Shown in pieces: positions 7,543 through 15,323 of a stretch of 64,000 nt of DNA. Each line of letters begins with the position of its first letter. Position 1 is the stretch's first letter. The notes beneath the pieces are model-generated. The model was not told where the DNA came from, did no database searches, and worked only from the letters and a program-made list of their open reading frames with translations. This DNA is from Martinezella calliandrae (GTDB taxonomy: Bacteria > Pseudomonadota > Alphaproteobacteria > Rhizobiales > Rhizobiaceae). The position numbers were made by a program, and so were the translations under genes. The stretch covers positions 1-64,000 of the forward strand of contig NZ_JARFYN010000036.1 of the NCBI RefSeq assembly GCF_030272695.1. The letters are read 5' to 3'.

Positions 7543-8361
7543 ATGACATCTGCAGATATCCCTCAAGACCGGCGTTGGGCCGCTTTCGACACACTTGCGC
7601 CTACCTACCAGGCTCGACCGGATTACCGCGAGGAGGCACTTGACGAGCTGGAGGCGGTGTTATCCGCCGCGGATGAGCCTCAGCTGATCATCGATGTCGG
7701 AGCAGGTACCGGCATTTTCACGCGGCAGCTCGCGCACCGCTATCCCCATGCGGATACGGTCGGGCTTGAGCCCAATTCCGCGATGCGCGAGATTGCCAGC
7801 GCCACCGGCGCCGGCGGTACGCGCTATTTGGACGGGCAATCGTCAGCCATACCGTTTGCTGATGGATGTGCAGCCGTCGTTGCTGCCGCTAGCGCCCTCC
7901 ATCGTTTTGATCGGGACGCGTTCTACGCGGAGGCTGCCCGAATTCTTCGACCCGATGGAATTTTGATGATCATCGACAATCTACCGCGCCCGTGGGGATC
8001 GCGGTTTCACAGTGAATACCTCGCCTACCAGGAGGCAGAAGTTCCCGCCTATAGGCGCGGCCGGAATTCCGACGGTTTCGGAGGATATATCGACCTGGAT
8101 CCGATCGGCGATCTAAAGGGGCTGCCTCAATTTGCCGACGTCTCTTACGGCCTTTGGCCCTTCGACGACGATCTTGACCACGAACGATTGATGGCGCTGG
8201 TTCAATCGTCCAGCATCAACCAGTCCGTGATGGCGAGTATAGGTCGCGACGTCTTTCTTGACCGGATCCAGGGGCTCTACCGCAATCACGTCGACACCAA
8301 CGGTATGGTGCAGATGTCTTTCGTCACGACCGCGGTCTACGGTCGGCGCAGCGGGTATTGA
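7543..8361 (+). CDS. class I SAM-dependent methyltransferase
   Basis: A 272-residue methyltransferase of the Methyltransf_11 type. Motif I is LIIDVGAGTGIFTRQLA (SAM binding, residues 48-64), followed by VGLEPNSAMRE (motif II) and the LRPDGILMIID region. AAAGGACTGAACG precedes the ATG; it lies 31 bases after the aminotransferase and is the last gene of the operon. It probably N- or O-methylates the phosphonate product, for example making an N-methylated head group, but the acceptor is not visible from sequence. Family assignment is firm, role inferred. Confidence 0.85.
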   Translation: MTSADIPQDRRWAAFDTLAPTYQARPDYREEALDELEAVLSAADEPQLIIDVGAGTGIFTRQLAHRYPHADTVGLEPNSAMREIASATGAGGTRYLDGQSSAIPFADGCAAVVAAASALHRFDRDAFYAEAARILRPDGILMIIDNLPRPWGSRFHSEYLAYQEAEVPAYRRGRNSDGFGGYIDLDPIGDLKGLPQFADVSYGLWPFDDDLDHERLMALVQSSSINQSVMASIGRDVFLDRIQGLYRNHVDTNGMVQMSFVTTAVYGRRSGY

Positions 8362-8403
8362 CCGAATTTATCGACATCGGACTCTTCGTAAGCAACAGCA
8401 TGA

Positions 8404-8498
8404 CTATAGGGACTAGACTTCGACAAAGAGCCTTGAGAGCACTAGCGAAGAAACTGACGGAAGCGTCGCAGGGAGAACGCGAACAAGAGTCCCTATAG
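8404..8498. repeat. 11-bp perfect inverted repeat flanking a 73-bp segment
   Basis: CTATAGGGACT (8404-8414) recurs as AGTCCCTATAG (8488-8498). The enclosed segment is non-coding. It starts 42 bases after the methyltransferase stop. It could be the footprint of a small non-autonomous element or a long-range stem in the operon's 3' end. No target duplication was seen. Confidence 0.45.
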
Positions 8499-8594
8499 CC
8501 AGCAGCGCCAGCAACTACGGCCACACGACGTCGATCCCCACTCCCCGAAACACCGGCACACCGAAAACCAACCCTTCACCACGACCACCTGACG

Positions 8595-8887
8595 GCCTGT
8601 TGCAAGGTCGCCTGCGCCTGACTGCGGTCAGCCATCAGTTGCGTCGTGTCCATCTGAGCGAGGATGTCGCCTGCTTGAACGAAATCGCCCTCGTTAACAT
8701 GGATCTCTTTGATCCGGCCGGCGCTCTTCGTCGAAATATCGATTTACGTAGCCTCGATCCGCCCGTTACCTGAAGCAATTCCAGGAGGCAAACCGCTCCC
8801 TTGATAGTGGTTCCACGCGTAGTACCCGCCAATCACCAGCGCGGCGACAATGAGACCGGGGATCGATCGGCTTATCGACTTTGGCAT
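8595..8887 (-). pseudogene. broken HlyD-family membrane fusion protein, N-terminal fragment
   Basis: Read from an ATG at 8887 (GGAG six bases upstream), the frame gives a short cytoplasmic stretch, a membrane anchor (GLIVAALVIGGYYAW) and then the start of a biotinyl-lipoyl-like domain. After SGNGRIEAT a TAA stop (8744-8746) replaces the expected Glu. The same frame continues with typical HlyD/EmrA adaptor sequence (IDISTKSAGRIKEIHVNEGD, then AGDILAQMD and TTQLMADRSQAQATL) and ends at a TGA near 8595. The rest of the protein, usually about 330 residues, is missing. This is a nonsense-inactivated and truncated efflux adaptor. Confidence 0.8.
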
Positions 8888-9106
8888 CTCGCGCTCCGGT
8901 GCTCTTCACTGATGGAAACTCATGGGAGGCTCCGGCGGCGTTTTACGATTGCTGCCGGCATGCCGAGGAGTGGCATTTCGATCATCGCTGGAGCGGGGCA
9001 GCCCTAACCCCATTAAGCCAATAACGAAGATATGCAATCATCGATTGAGAAATCAAGGGGGATTCGCAAATGGTATTTCAGTTCCAAGGTCGGGAAAAGC
9101 CGCTAG
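8888..9106. other. short gap, nothing recognised
   Basis: No supported gene between the HlyD remnant and the next small gene. It presumably once held the promoter of the efflux gene. Confidence 0.35.
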
Positions 9107-9412
9107 CTAGAAGGCGTTGCCGACTTTTTTGACCTCACTTTCGATCATGGCGAGAAGATCAGATGACATGCGGTCACCGGCGTCATCGATATCGGGCAAC
9201 GATGCACGACGCTCGGCAATGCTGCTCCTGCGCACGCTGTTCCAGTGCGCAGCGGCTTCTTCCATTTCGATCTCGCCCGCAATCCATGCCTCCATGAGAC
9301 GAAGATAGATCGGATCATCGAGTATCATTCCGTTCGATGCGTAGCGGCTGGAGACCCGCTCGAAAATCGCGCGGCGTTGTTCAACGAGCGATGACTTGGG
9401 AATCAGTTCCAT
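9107..9412 (-). CDS. small hypothetical protein, VbhA-antitoxin-like helices
   Basis: A 101-residue acidic helical protein with AAAGGGACGA just before its ATG. The central stretch DDPIYLRLMEAWIAGEIEME resembles the short helical segment of VbhA-type antitoxins and of many small rhizobial plasmid proteins (a DP-x-hydrophobic start followed by W-x-AGEI). No toxin partner (Fic protein or otherwise) lies next to it, so an antitoxin role is weakly supported. It is isolated between the HlyD remnant and the M24 gene. The gene is likely real; the function is unknown. Confidence 0.65.
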   Translation of the reverse strand: MELIPKSSLVEQRRAIFERVSSRYASNGMILDDPIYLRLMEAWIAGEIEMEEAAAHWNSVRRSSIAERRASLPDIDDAGDRMSSDLLAMIESEVKKVGNAF

Positions 9413-9581
9413 TCGTCCCTTTTATTAGCAATGAACAGTCTCGACAAACGCACGCGCCGAAATGGGAGGGCTCGACCAGTGCCCGTATATATTAGTAATA
9501 TATTATTTCCAAAAGGTTATCTCTTGCAAAAATTGCGTGCGGCAACGACATTCGAAATTGGGTGATGCCGCTAAAGTCGGA

Positions 9582-10808
9582 TCAGGGATCCATAAACACC
9601 CCATCCCAAAGAGACTTCGACAGACGCTCGGGCCCGTTTTCACGAATGACCAGCTGATGTTCCAGCTTCAGACCCTCATGGCCTGCATGAAGCCCGGCAT
9701 AGCTGCCGACACAGAGAACCATGCCTTCCTCAATTTCACCGTCGTGGATCGGTCCCTCCTGGAATCCGGGGCGGCCGCCGATTGCGGGAAATTCACCGGT
9801 GCTCATGCCGTTTCCATGCGCCACGCGATGGAACTGATGATAGGTGGCAGGCAGTCGTTGCGCCTTTTCGAGGATCTCACGGAAGGACGAGCCCGGTTGA
9901 AGCAAGGCAGTGTTATGTTCGATCTGATCATAGGCCCGCCGATAAAGGTCCCGTTGAGCGGGGCTTGCCCGCTCGACGCCACAGACGAAGGCGCCGCAAA
10001 GGTCGGCGCCGTAACCCAGCGGACCGATCAGATCGCAGTCGAAGCTGACGATCTCGCCTTTCGCGATCACCTTGCCACTCGCCTCCTGGTACCAGGGGTT
10101 CGTTCGATGCCCGGAACTTAAGAGCCGGGTTTCGATATATTCGCCACCTTGCTCGATGTTGGTCTGGTGCAGGAGCGAGAACAGCGCGTTTTCAGTCATC
10201 CCGGGCCGCAATGCCTCGTGCATGCGCCCGATGCCAAGTTCGGCGACGGCGATCGCTTGGCGGATCGCTGCGACCTCCTCGGTCGTCTTGATACGCCGAG
10301 CCTGCTCCATCAATGGCTGTGCATCACCAAGGTAAAGCCCGGCCGCTCGAAGCGCAGAGGTTCCGCGTGCATCGCATCGGTCGACAGCCACCCGAAGCGC
10401 CTTTACGGAGCTGTGATGCGTTGCCGCAATGGTTGCCGCGATCTCATCAGCGAAATCGCGCGCATAGGTGTCAGCATGCTCGCCCGCATAATAGTGGAAC
10501 CATGGCCTGGCCGGCCGTACTTCGCCGATTGACGGGAGGCCCTCAGCAGGCTCGCGCCTTCCGCCGATCTCGAAGAGGACGATGGGTCCGTCACGTGGGA
10601 TGAGGCAATAGCGAACCGTGTTTCGCATCGCCCAGATCTGCATGTTGCGGGCGCCGGTGGCATAACGGATGTTGACCTGGTCAAAGAGGAGGAGGGCGTC
10701 AAATTCGCTTGCCTCCATCTCCGCCCGGACCCTGGCGAGTCTGTCGTGACATAGCTTATTGACGTCGATCGCTGCCTGGTTCGATCGATCCATGCTCTCA
10801 ACATGCAT
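9582..10808 (-). CDS. M24-family metallohydrolase, DddP/Xaa-Pro-peptidase-like
   Basis: A 408-residue creatinase/prolidase-fold protein. It resembles the DMSP lyase DddP as I remember that family: FDQVNIRYATGARNMQIWA, GGEYIETRLLSSGHRTNPW and SFDCDLIG. Metal-ligand positions D257, D259, D269, H331 and E383 are present, but the Glu expected 15 residues before E383 is Gly368 (GMVLCVGSY), encoded GGC, two changes from a Glu codon. GAGGATTGCC supports the ATG at 10808; an in-frame ATG at 10868 is an alternative. It is the last gene of the ABC transporter operon, so it probably acts on the imported compound, as peptidase or lyase. With one ligand missing, metal number or activity may differ. Confidence 0.82.
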   Translation of the reverse strand: MHVESMDRSNQAAIDVNKLCHDRLARVRAEMEASEFDALLLFDQVNIRYATGARNMQIWAMRNTVRYCLIPRDGPIVLFEIGGRREPAEGLPSIGEVRPARPWFHYYAGEHADTYARDFADEIAATIAATHHSSVKALRVAVDRCDARGTSALRAAGLYLGDAQPLMEQARRIKTTEEVAAIRQAIAVAELGIGRMHEALRPGMTENALFSLLHQTNIEQGGEYIETRLLSSGHRTNPWYQEASGKVIAKGEIVSFDCDLIGPLGYGADLCGAFVCGVERASPAQRDLYRRAYDQIEHNTALLQPGSSFREILEKAQRLPATYHQFHRVAHGNGMSTGEFPAIGGRPGFQEGPIHDGEIEEGMVLCVGSYAGLHAGHEGLKLEHQLVIRENGPERLSKSLWDGVFMDP

Positions 10809-10870
10809 TGGCAATCCTCGTTGAATTGAGCCGAGCCCAGCCGGACCGGCGTCTGGTTCAAGGTCCATGC

Positions 10871-12091
10871 CTAACCTTGACGGGCGGCTGCGACGATCCG
10901 GTCAAGCGTTTGCCTGGGCGTCGACTGGAGCGCCGCCTGTGCGTTGAGTGCGTCCTGGACTGCGCGATCGACGCGAGCCGGATTGTCAACGGGAAAGCTG
11001 ACCCAGGGACCGAGAACCGCGAGCGTTGGTGCGATCGCACTGAAATGCGATGATGCGGCAAGCTCGGCGTCCAAGCTCTTTTCGCCTTCGAAGGTCGCAA
11101 GACCCGGAATGAAGCCGGTTTTCGAAAGCACCTGCGATTGGACCTCGGCCGACAGCAGCGACCGGAGCAAGGCATAAGCTTTGGCCTGCCGATCGTGATC
11201 GGTTGCCATGATCGCGAGTGATCCTCCCGAAGGGGGTATGCGTGCGGCAGGAGACTTTTTGAGCGGGAAGGGCGTGACGGAAAGGTCGAACTTGCCCTTT
11301 GCCTGCTGCTCGAAGAAGCGCAGCCGACTGGTCGTATCGATATGAATGCCAAGGGCTCCGGAGGCAAAAGCCTCGCGTGCCTGTGAGGCCGTCAGAGTCT
11401 CGCCCTTGCGCACCTTGGCGAAGCTGGACAGGATCTCCATGGCCTCCAGACCTTCGGCGCTATCGAATGCGATCCCGGTTCCCTCGGCATCAAGGATCCG
11501 GCCGCCAAGGCTTTCGATCAACGCCATGAACGTCCAGCTACCGTCGGTGGCATAGTTGAAGAAGGCGCCGCCGCTTGCTGCGTCTGCACTTGCGGCCGAG
11601 GACAGGATTTCGTCCCAGGTCGTCGGCAAGTTCTCGCGGCGACCGATCAGGTTGCAGTTCAGATACACGACCGGAACGGAGAGGCTGAACGGAACACCAT
11701 AGTGTCGGCCGCCGACCGCGCCGATTGTCGACCGCATTTCGGCATCGGATGTGCCGGCCAGACTGTCGAGCGGTGCGATCGCGCCCCGGCGGGCAAGCAT
11801 CGCGATGTTATTGTGAGCGTGGAGCGCGATGTCTGGCGCTTGTCCGATCAACTTGTCACGCAGCGACTGCTGCAAGGTTTGCGTGTAGTCCTGGGTCCAG
11901 CTGACGTCGACGCCAAGCCCTGGATCGACACTCGCCAACCGGCTGAAAGCAAGCGCAAAGATATCGCGATAGAGGGCGGGCGTGTCGGCAACGAGGCGCA
12001 GTCTCTCTTGCGACGCGTCTGCCCCGCGAAATGCAAGGACTGGGCCCGCAAGCGCTGCGCCGGCGAGAAAGTGGCGACGGGTGAGGGACAT
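10871..12091 (-). CDS. ABC transporter extracellular solute-binding protein (family 1), Tat-type signal
   Basis: A 406-residue periplasmic binding protein resembling UgpB/MalE-type proteins. The N-terminus MSLTRRHFLAGAALAGPVLAF has twin arginines and a hydrophobic stretch with an Ala-rich cleavage region, suggesting Tat export. The body carries features of family 1 binding proteins, such as YGVPFSLSVPVVYLN, the FNYATDGSWTFMALI segment and an AFASGALGIHID region. It follows two permease genes and precedes the M24 gene on the same strand. The ligand cannot be read from sequence: family 1 usually binds sugars or glycerol-phosphate compounds, but the neighbouring phosphonate genes make a phosphorus compound worth considering. 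Confidence 0.85.
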   Translation of the reverse strand: MSLTRRHFLAGAALAGPVLAFRGADASQERLRLVADTPALYRDIFALAFSRLASVDPGLGVDVSWTQDYTQTLQQSLRDKLIGQAPDIALHAHNNIAMLARRGAIAPLDSLAGTSDAEMRSTIGAVGGRHYGVPFSLSVPVVYLNCNLIGRRENLPTTWDEILSSAASADAASGGAFFNYATDGSWTFMALIESLGGRILDAEGTGIAFDSAEGLEAMEILSSFAKVRKGETLTASQAREAFASGALGIHIDTTSRLRFFEQQAKGKFDLSVTPFPLKKSPAARIPPSGGSLAIMATDHDRQAKAYALLRSLLSAEVQSQVLSKTGFIPGLATFEGEKSLDAELAASSHFSAIAPTLAVLGPWVSFPVDNPARVDRAVQDALNAQAALQSTPRQTLDRIVAAARQG

Positions 12092-12116
12092 CTGAAAATT
12101 CCTTTTGTGATCATTG

Positions 12117-12968
12117 CTATTTGATTGCGCCAGCGGCGAGGCCCTCGACGAACCAGCGCTGGGCGATAAGAAAGGCTAGAAGCAGCGGTGCAACGATGAT
12201 GGTCGATGCGGCCATTAGAGGGCCGTAGGCGCTGCCTGTCTCTTCGTTCTTGAAGGCGAGTACACCGAGGGATGGCGGCATGAGAGCCTGATCCCGGACG
12301 GCGATCAGCGGCCAGAACAGATCGTTCCAGTGGGAGACGACGGAAAAGATCGAGAAGGCGATGACGGCGGGCAGGGCGACGGGCACCATGATGCGCCAGA
12401 CGATCGAGAATTCTGAGAGACCGTCGAGACGGGCCGCGTGAACGAGGTCGTCAGGAACGGACTTGAAGAATTGGCGAAACAGGAAAATCCCGAAGGGTGA
12501 AACCAGGTAGGGGAAGATCAGCGCGACATAGGTGTCGAGGATCCCGAGCGAGTGGGCAAGGACGAAGAGCGGCAGCGAAAGAACCTGATGGGGCAGAAGA
12601 AGGGCGATCAGCACGGCGCCGAAGGCGAGGTCTCGTCCAGGGAAGCGAAGCTTTGCCACTGCATAGGCGCAAGGCGCACAGATCATAATTTGCAGCAGCA
12701 AAATCGCCGAGCAGACGATCAGGCCGTTCGCCATGTATCGGGCAAGCGGCGTGGCGGTCAGCGCCTCCCGGTAGTTGTCGATGACGGAAAGATCCTGCGG
12801 CCAGAGCGTCGATCGTCTCGCGAAGATTTCCTGGGGCGATTTCGCAGACAGACTGAGCATCCAGACGAACGGTGCCATGATCACGCTGCCCGTGACAAAC
12901 AGGACAGCGTTATTCAGAAGGGCGGTCAGATATGCGAAAGCGCTGCCAATTGCGGTGTGCGTTCTCAT
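12117..12968 (-). CDS. ABC transporter permease (MalG/UgpE-like)
   Basis: A 283-residue inner-membrane permease with six predicted transmembrane segments. The EAA-type coupling loop is visible in DLVHAARLDGLSEFSIVWRIMVPVALPA, the conserved contact with the ATPase. The C-terminus RWFVEGLAAGAIK is typical of MalG-like subunits. It overlaps the upstream permease gene by 4 bases (ATGA type), showing translational coupling. Together with the next gene it forms the channel for the solute bound by the 10871-12091 protein. Confidence 0.9.
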   Translation of the reverse strand: MRTHTAIGSAFAYLTALLNNAVLFVTGSVIMAPFVWMLSLSAKSPQEIFARRSTLWPQDLSVIDNYREALTATPLARYMANGLIVCSAILLLQIMICAPCAYAVAKLRFPGRDLAFGAVLIALLLPHQVLSLPLFVLAHSLGILDTYVALIFPYLVSPFGIFLFRQFFKSVPDDLVHAARLDGLSEFSIVWRIMVPVALPAVIAFSIFSVVSHWNDLFWPLIAVRDQALMPPSLGVLAFKNEETGSAYGPLMAASTIIVAPLLLAFLIAQRWFVEGLAAGAIK

Positions 12969-13909
12969 TGGTAGTGAACCCTCGCGTCCATGAAACGAGC
13001 CTGGAGGAGCGTCAGCGTGATGACGATCAAAAGGAAGATCACTGCGACCGCCGCGCCATGGCCGGTCCGAAGATATTCGAAGCTTTCACGGTAGAGCGTG
13101 TAGAGAAGCACATCCGAGGCGTGACCGGGGCCACCCTTCGTCAGGACTTCGACTGTGTCGAAGGCCTCGAAGGCTCGAAGCGCAACGGCGATGATAACGA
13201 ACATCGTCACCGGTCCAAGCATCGGCAGGGTCACCGTGCGCAACCGATCGATCCAGCAATCGGCGCCGTCGACATCCGCGGCGTCATAGAGATCTCTCGG
13301 GATTGCCTTCAACCCGGCCATGAACAGCACCATCGCATAGCCGAGGTTTTGCCAGACCGCGATCAGGGCCAGCGCAGTGAGCGCCGTTTTCGGATTAGCA
13401 AGCCAGTTCGCCGTCGGTAGGCCAAGCGCGGAGAGCGTCTGATTGACGAGCCCGATGGTCGGATGGAGCAGCGCTTCCCAGACGACAGCCATTGCCGATA
13501 GCGTCGCCATGAAAGGAAGAAAATGGATGGCGCGGTAGAAGCTGCGTAACCTGCGCGCGCCTTCAATCAGGAGCGCGAGGGTGAGGCCGGAAAGAACTGT
13601 GCCCGGCAAGACGATCAACACATAGACGATGGTGTTCAGCAGTGACGTGCGGAAGTCGGGATCGGAAAAAGCCTCAGTGAAATTCGCCAGGCCGACGAAG
13701 TGCAAGCTCAGTGCGCCGAACTGCCAGTCGGTGAAGGCGATGACGAAGACGGCGACAGCCGGCAGAAAGAACAGGAGGATGAGAAGCACGAGCGCCGGCG
13801 CGGCGAGACCGAAAGCCAAGGCTCGATCGCCCATCGCCTGAAGAGCCCGGCTCCAGGCCGGCGAAGGTCGCTCGAGCGGTGCGGCGGAAAGCAGAAAATC
13901 GCTCGCCAT
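12965..13909 (-). CDS. ABC transporter permease (MalF/UgpA-like)
   Basis: A 314-residue permease with a cytoplasmic N-terminal tail and six transmembrane helices. The coupling loop is DLYDAADVDGADCWIDRLRTVTLPMLGP, matching the EAA consensus of MalF-type subunits, followed by the TKGGPGHASDVLLYTLYRE periplasmic signature common in sugar permeases. It overlaps the next gene by 4 bases and its start overlaps the ATPase stop by one base (TAATG), so the set is a single translationally coupled operon. Confidence 0.9.
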   Translation of the reverse strand: MASDFLLSAAPLERPSPAWSRALQAMGDRALAFGLAAPALVLLILLFFLPAVAVFVIAFTDWQFGALSLHFVGLANFTEAFSDPDFRTSLLNTIVYVLIVLPGTVLSGLTLALLIEGARRLRSFYRAIHFLPFMATLSAMAVVWEALLHPTIGLVNQTLSALGLPTANWLANPKTALTALALIAVWQNLGYAMVLFMAGLKAIPRDLYDAADVDGADCWIDRLRTVTLPMLGPVTMFVIIAVALRAFEAFDTVEVLTKGGPGHASDVLLYTLYRESFEYLRTGHGAAVAVIFLLIVITLTLLQARFMDARVHYQ

Positions 13910-15084
13910 TACGCGCGCTCCTTCGACCGCGCATCCACGCCGGTGGGACCAACTCGTTCAACGCTGACGCGATGCCCGTTGGCGTCAAAGAGAAGAAGGC
14001 TGGCCGTGTCGATCTTAAGGGAAATCGGCTGTCCCTGGACGATATCGAGCGCATGGCTGGCCGCGAGCCGTGCAATCAGCGGTGCGACCGCCCCCGGCAC
14101 GTCGACATGGACGAAAAGGTCGGAGCCCATGTGCTCGACGAGGCGCACGTACCCGCTGATGACGTCGCGATCCGATTTCGCCGATAGGCCAATGGCTTCC
14201 GGACGGATGCCAAGCGTGATCGTGCGACCGGCGCTGCCCTTGGCGCGAACCGAGAGCAGGGTCCCGGCGATTTCGATCCTGCCGTCTTCGCCGACGGTCG
14301 CACTGAGGAGGTTGATTTTCGGCGCGCCGACGAATTCGGCGACCCGTCGGTCGGCGGGATTGGCATAGATCTCGCTGGGAGAGGCGACCTGCAGGAGTTG
14401 GCCTTCCATCATCACCGCGACCCGGTCGGACATGGTCATGGCTTCCGACTGATCGTGGGTGACATAAACAAAGGTCGCACCAAGACGCTGATGGAGTTCC
14501 TTGATCTCGGCGCGCGTCTGCAGCCTGAGCTTCGCATCGAGATTGGAGAGCGGCTCGTCCATTAGGAAGACGGCCGGTTCCCGCACCATGGCGCGTCCAA
14601 GCGCCACGCGTTGCCTTTGGCCGCCCGAGAGTTGACCCGGCTTTCGATCGAGGAGGGGACTGATCGAAAGTGCATCGGCAAGATGAGCGACGTCACGGCG
14701 GATGCCGGACTCGATGGAGCGCGTGTTCGGTAGGAGCCTTCCGAGGAGGGGGAAGCGCTGCGCGGCCGAGAGCCGCCGCATCGTCAGCGGCAGCGCCATG
14801 TTGGCGGCGACCGTCATATGCGGGTAAAGCGCGTAGGACTGAAAAACCATGGCGACGTCGCGGCGCTTGGGTCGAAGGTGATCGACGATCCGGCCGTCAA
14901 CGGCAACTGTTCCGCGATCCTGCCGCTCCAAACCGGCGAGGATTCGCAATAGGGTTGATTTCCCGCAGCCGGACGGCCCAAGGATCGTCAGAAACTCACC
15001 GGAGGCAACCGAGAGGGAGAGATCGCGCAAGATCGCCATCTCGCCGAAGCTCTTTTCTATATGCGTGAAGTCGATGCTCGCCAT
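13909..15084 (-). CDS. ABC transporter ATP-binding protein (MalK/UgpC-like)
   Basis: A 391-residue ATPase. Walker A is GPSGCGKST, the signature motif is LSGGQRQRVALGRA, Walker B is AVFLMDEPLSNLD, and a switch His follows in VYVTHDQ. A C-terminal TOBE/OB regulatory region follows after residue 240 (ADRRVAEFVGAPKINLL, then GIRPEAIGL). The ATG at 15084 has GAGGT upstream; the open frame extends further but without similarity. First gene of a five-gene operon (ATPase, two permeases, binding protein, M24 hydrolase) divergent from a LysR gene. Confidence 0.92.
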   Translation of the reverse strand: MASIDFTHIEKSFGEMAILRDLSLSVASGEFLTILGPSGCGKSTLLRILAGLERQDRGTVAVDGRIVDHLRPKRRDVAMVFQSYALYPHMTVAANMALPLTMRRLSAAQRFPLLGRLLPNTRSIESGIRRDVAHLADALSISPLLDRKPGQLSGGQRQRVALGRAMVREPAVFLMDEPLSNLDAKLRLQTRAEIKELHQRLGATFVYVTHDQSEAMTMSDRVAVMMEGQLLQVASPSEIYANPADRRVAEFVGAPKINLLSATVGEDGRIEIAGTLLSVRAKGSAGRTITLGIRPEAIGLSAKSDRDVISGYVRLVEHMGSDLFVHVDVPGAVAPLIARLAASHALDIVQGQPISLKIDTASLLLFDANGHRVSVERVGPTGVDARSKERA

Positions 15085-15267
15085 CCGTTTACCTCTGTCT
15101 GTGCGGCCGCGCTGTCGGCGTCGCGTGCGCCATCGGAGGGGGTCCGAACGGCGAAGCATTGCCCACCGTTTTCAAACCGGCGGCTGCTCCGGTCCGAGGA
15201 GCACGCGACAGGGCTGCGATAGGGCGGGAAAACGACAGTGAATTGACAACTATCGCGAACTGCGAAT

Positions 15268-15283
15268 GTATACTATAGTATAC
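15268..15283. promoter_or_regulatory. 16-bp perfect palindrome GTATACTATAGTATAC
   Basis: The 239-bp region between the divergent ATPase and LysR genes holds this perfect palindrome 40 bp before the LysR start. Twelve bases, GTATACTATAGT, are identical to the site over the XRE promoter at 1714-1726. A TTGACA lies upstream at 15243-15248, but its spacing to TATACT is long (20 bp). It is a candidate binding site of the XRE protein, or simply the LysR promoter. Confidence 0.55.
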
Positions 15284-15323
15284 GAATGGATGCAGAGTAT
15301 TTTCATCAGAACGGGAGGTTCTC

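Noticed and set aside
9107..9412. Toxin-antitoxin pair
   Set aside because: The protein has VbhA-like helices, but no Fic or other toxin gene lies next to it.
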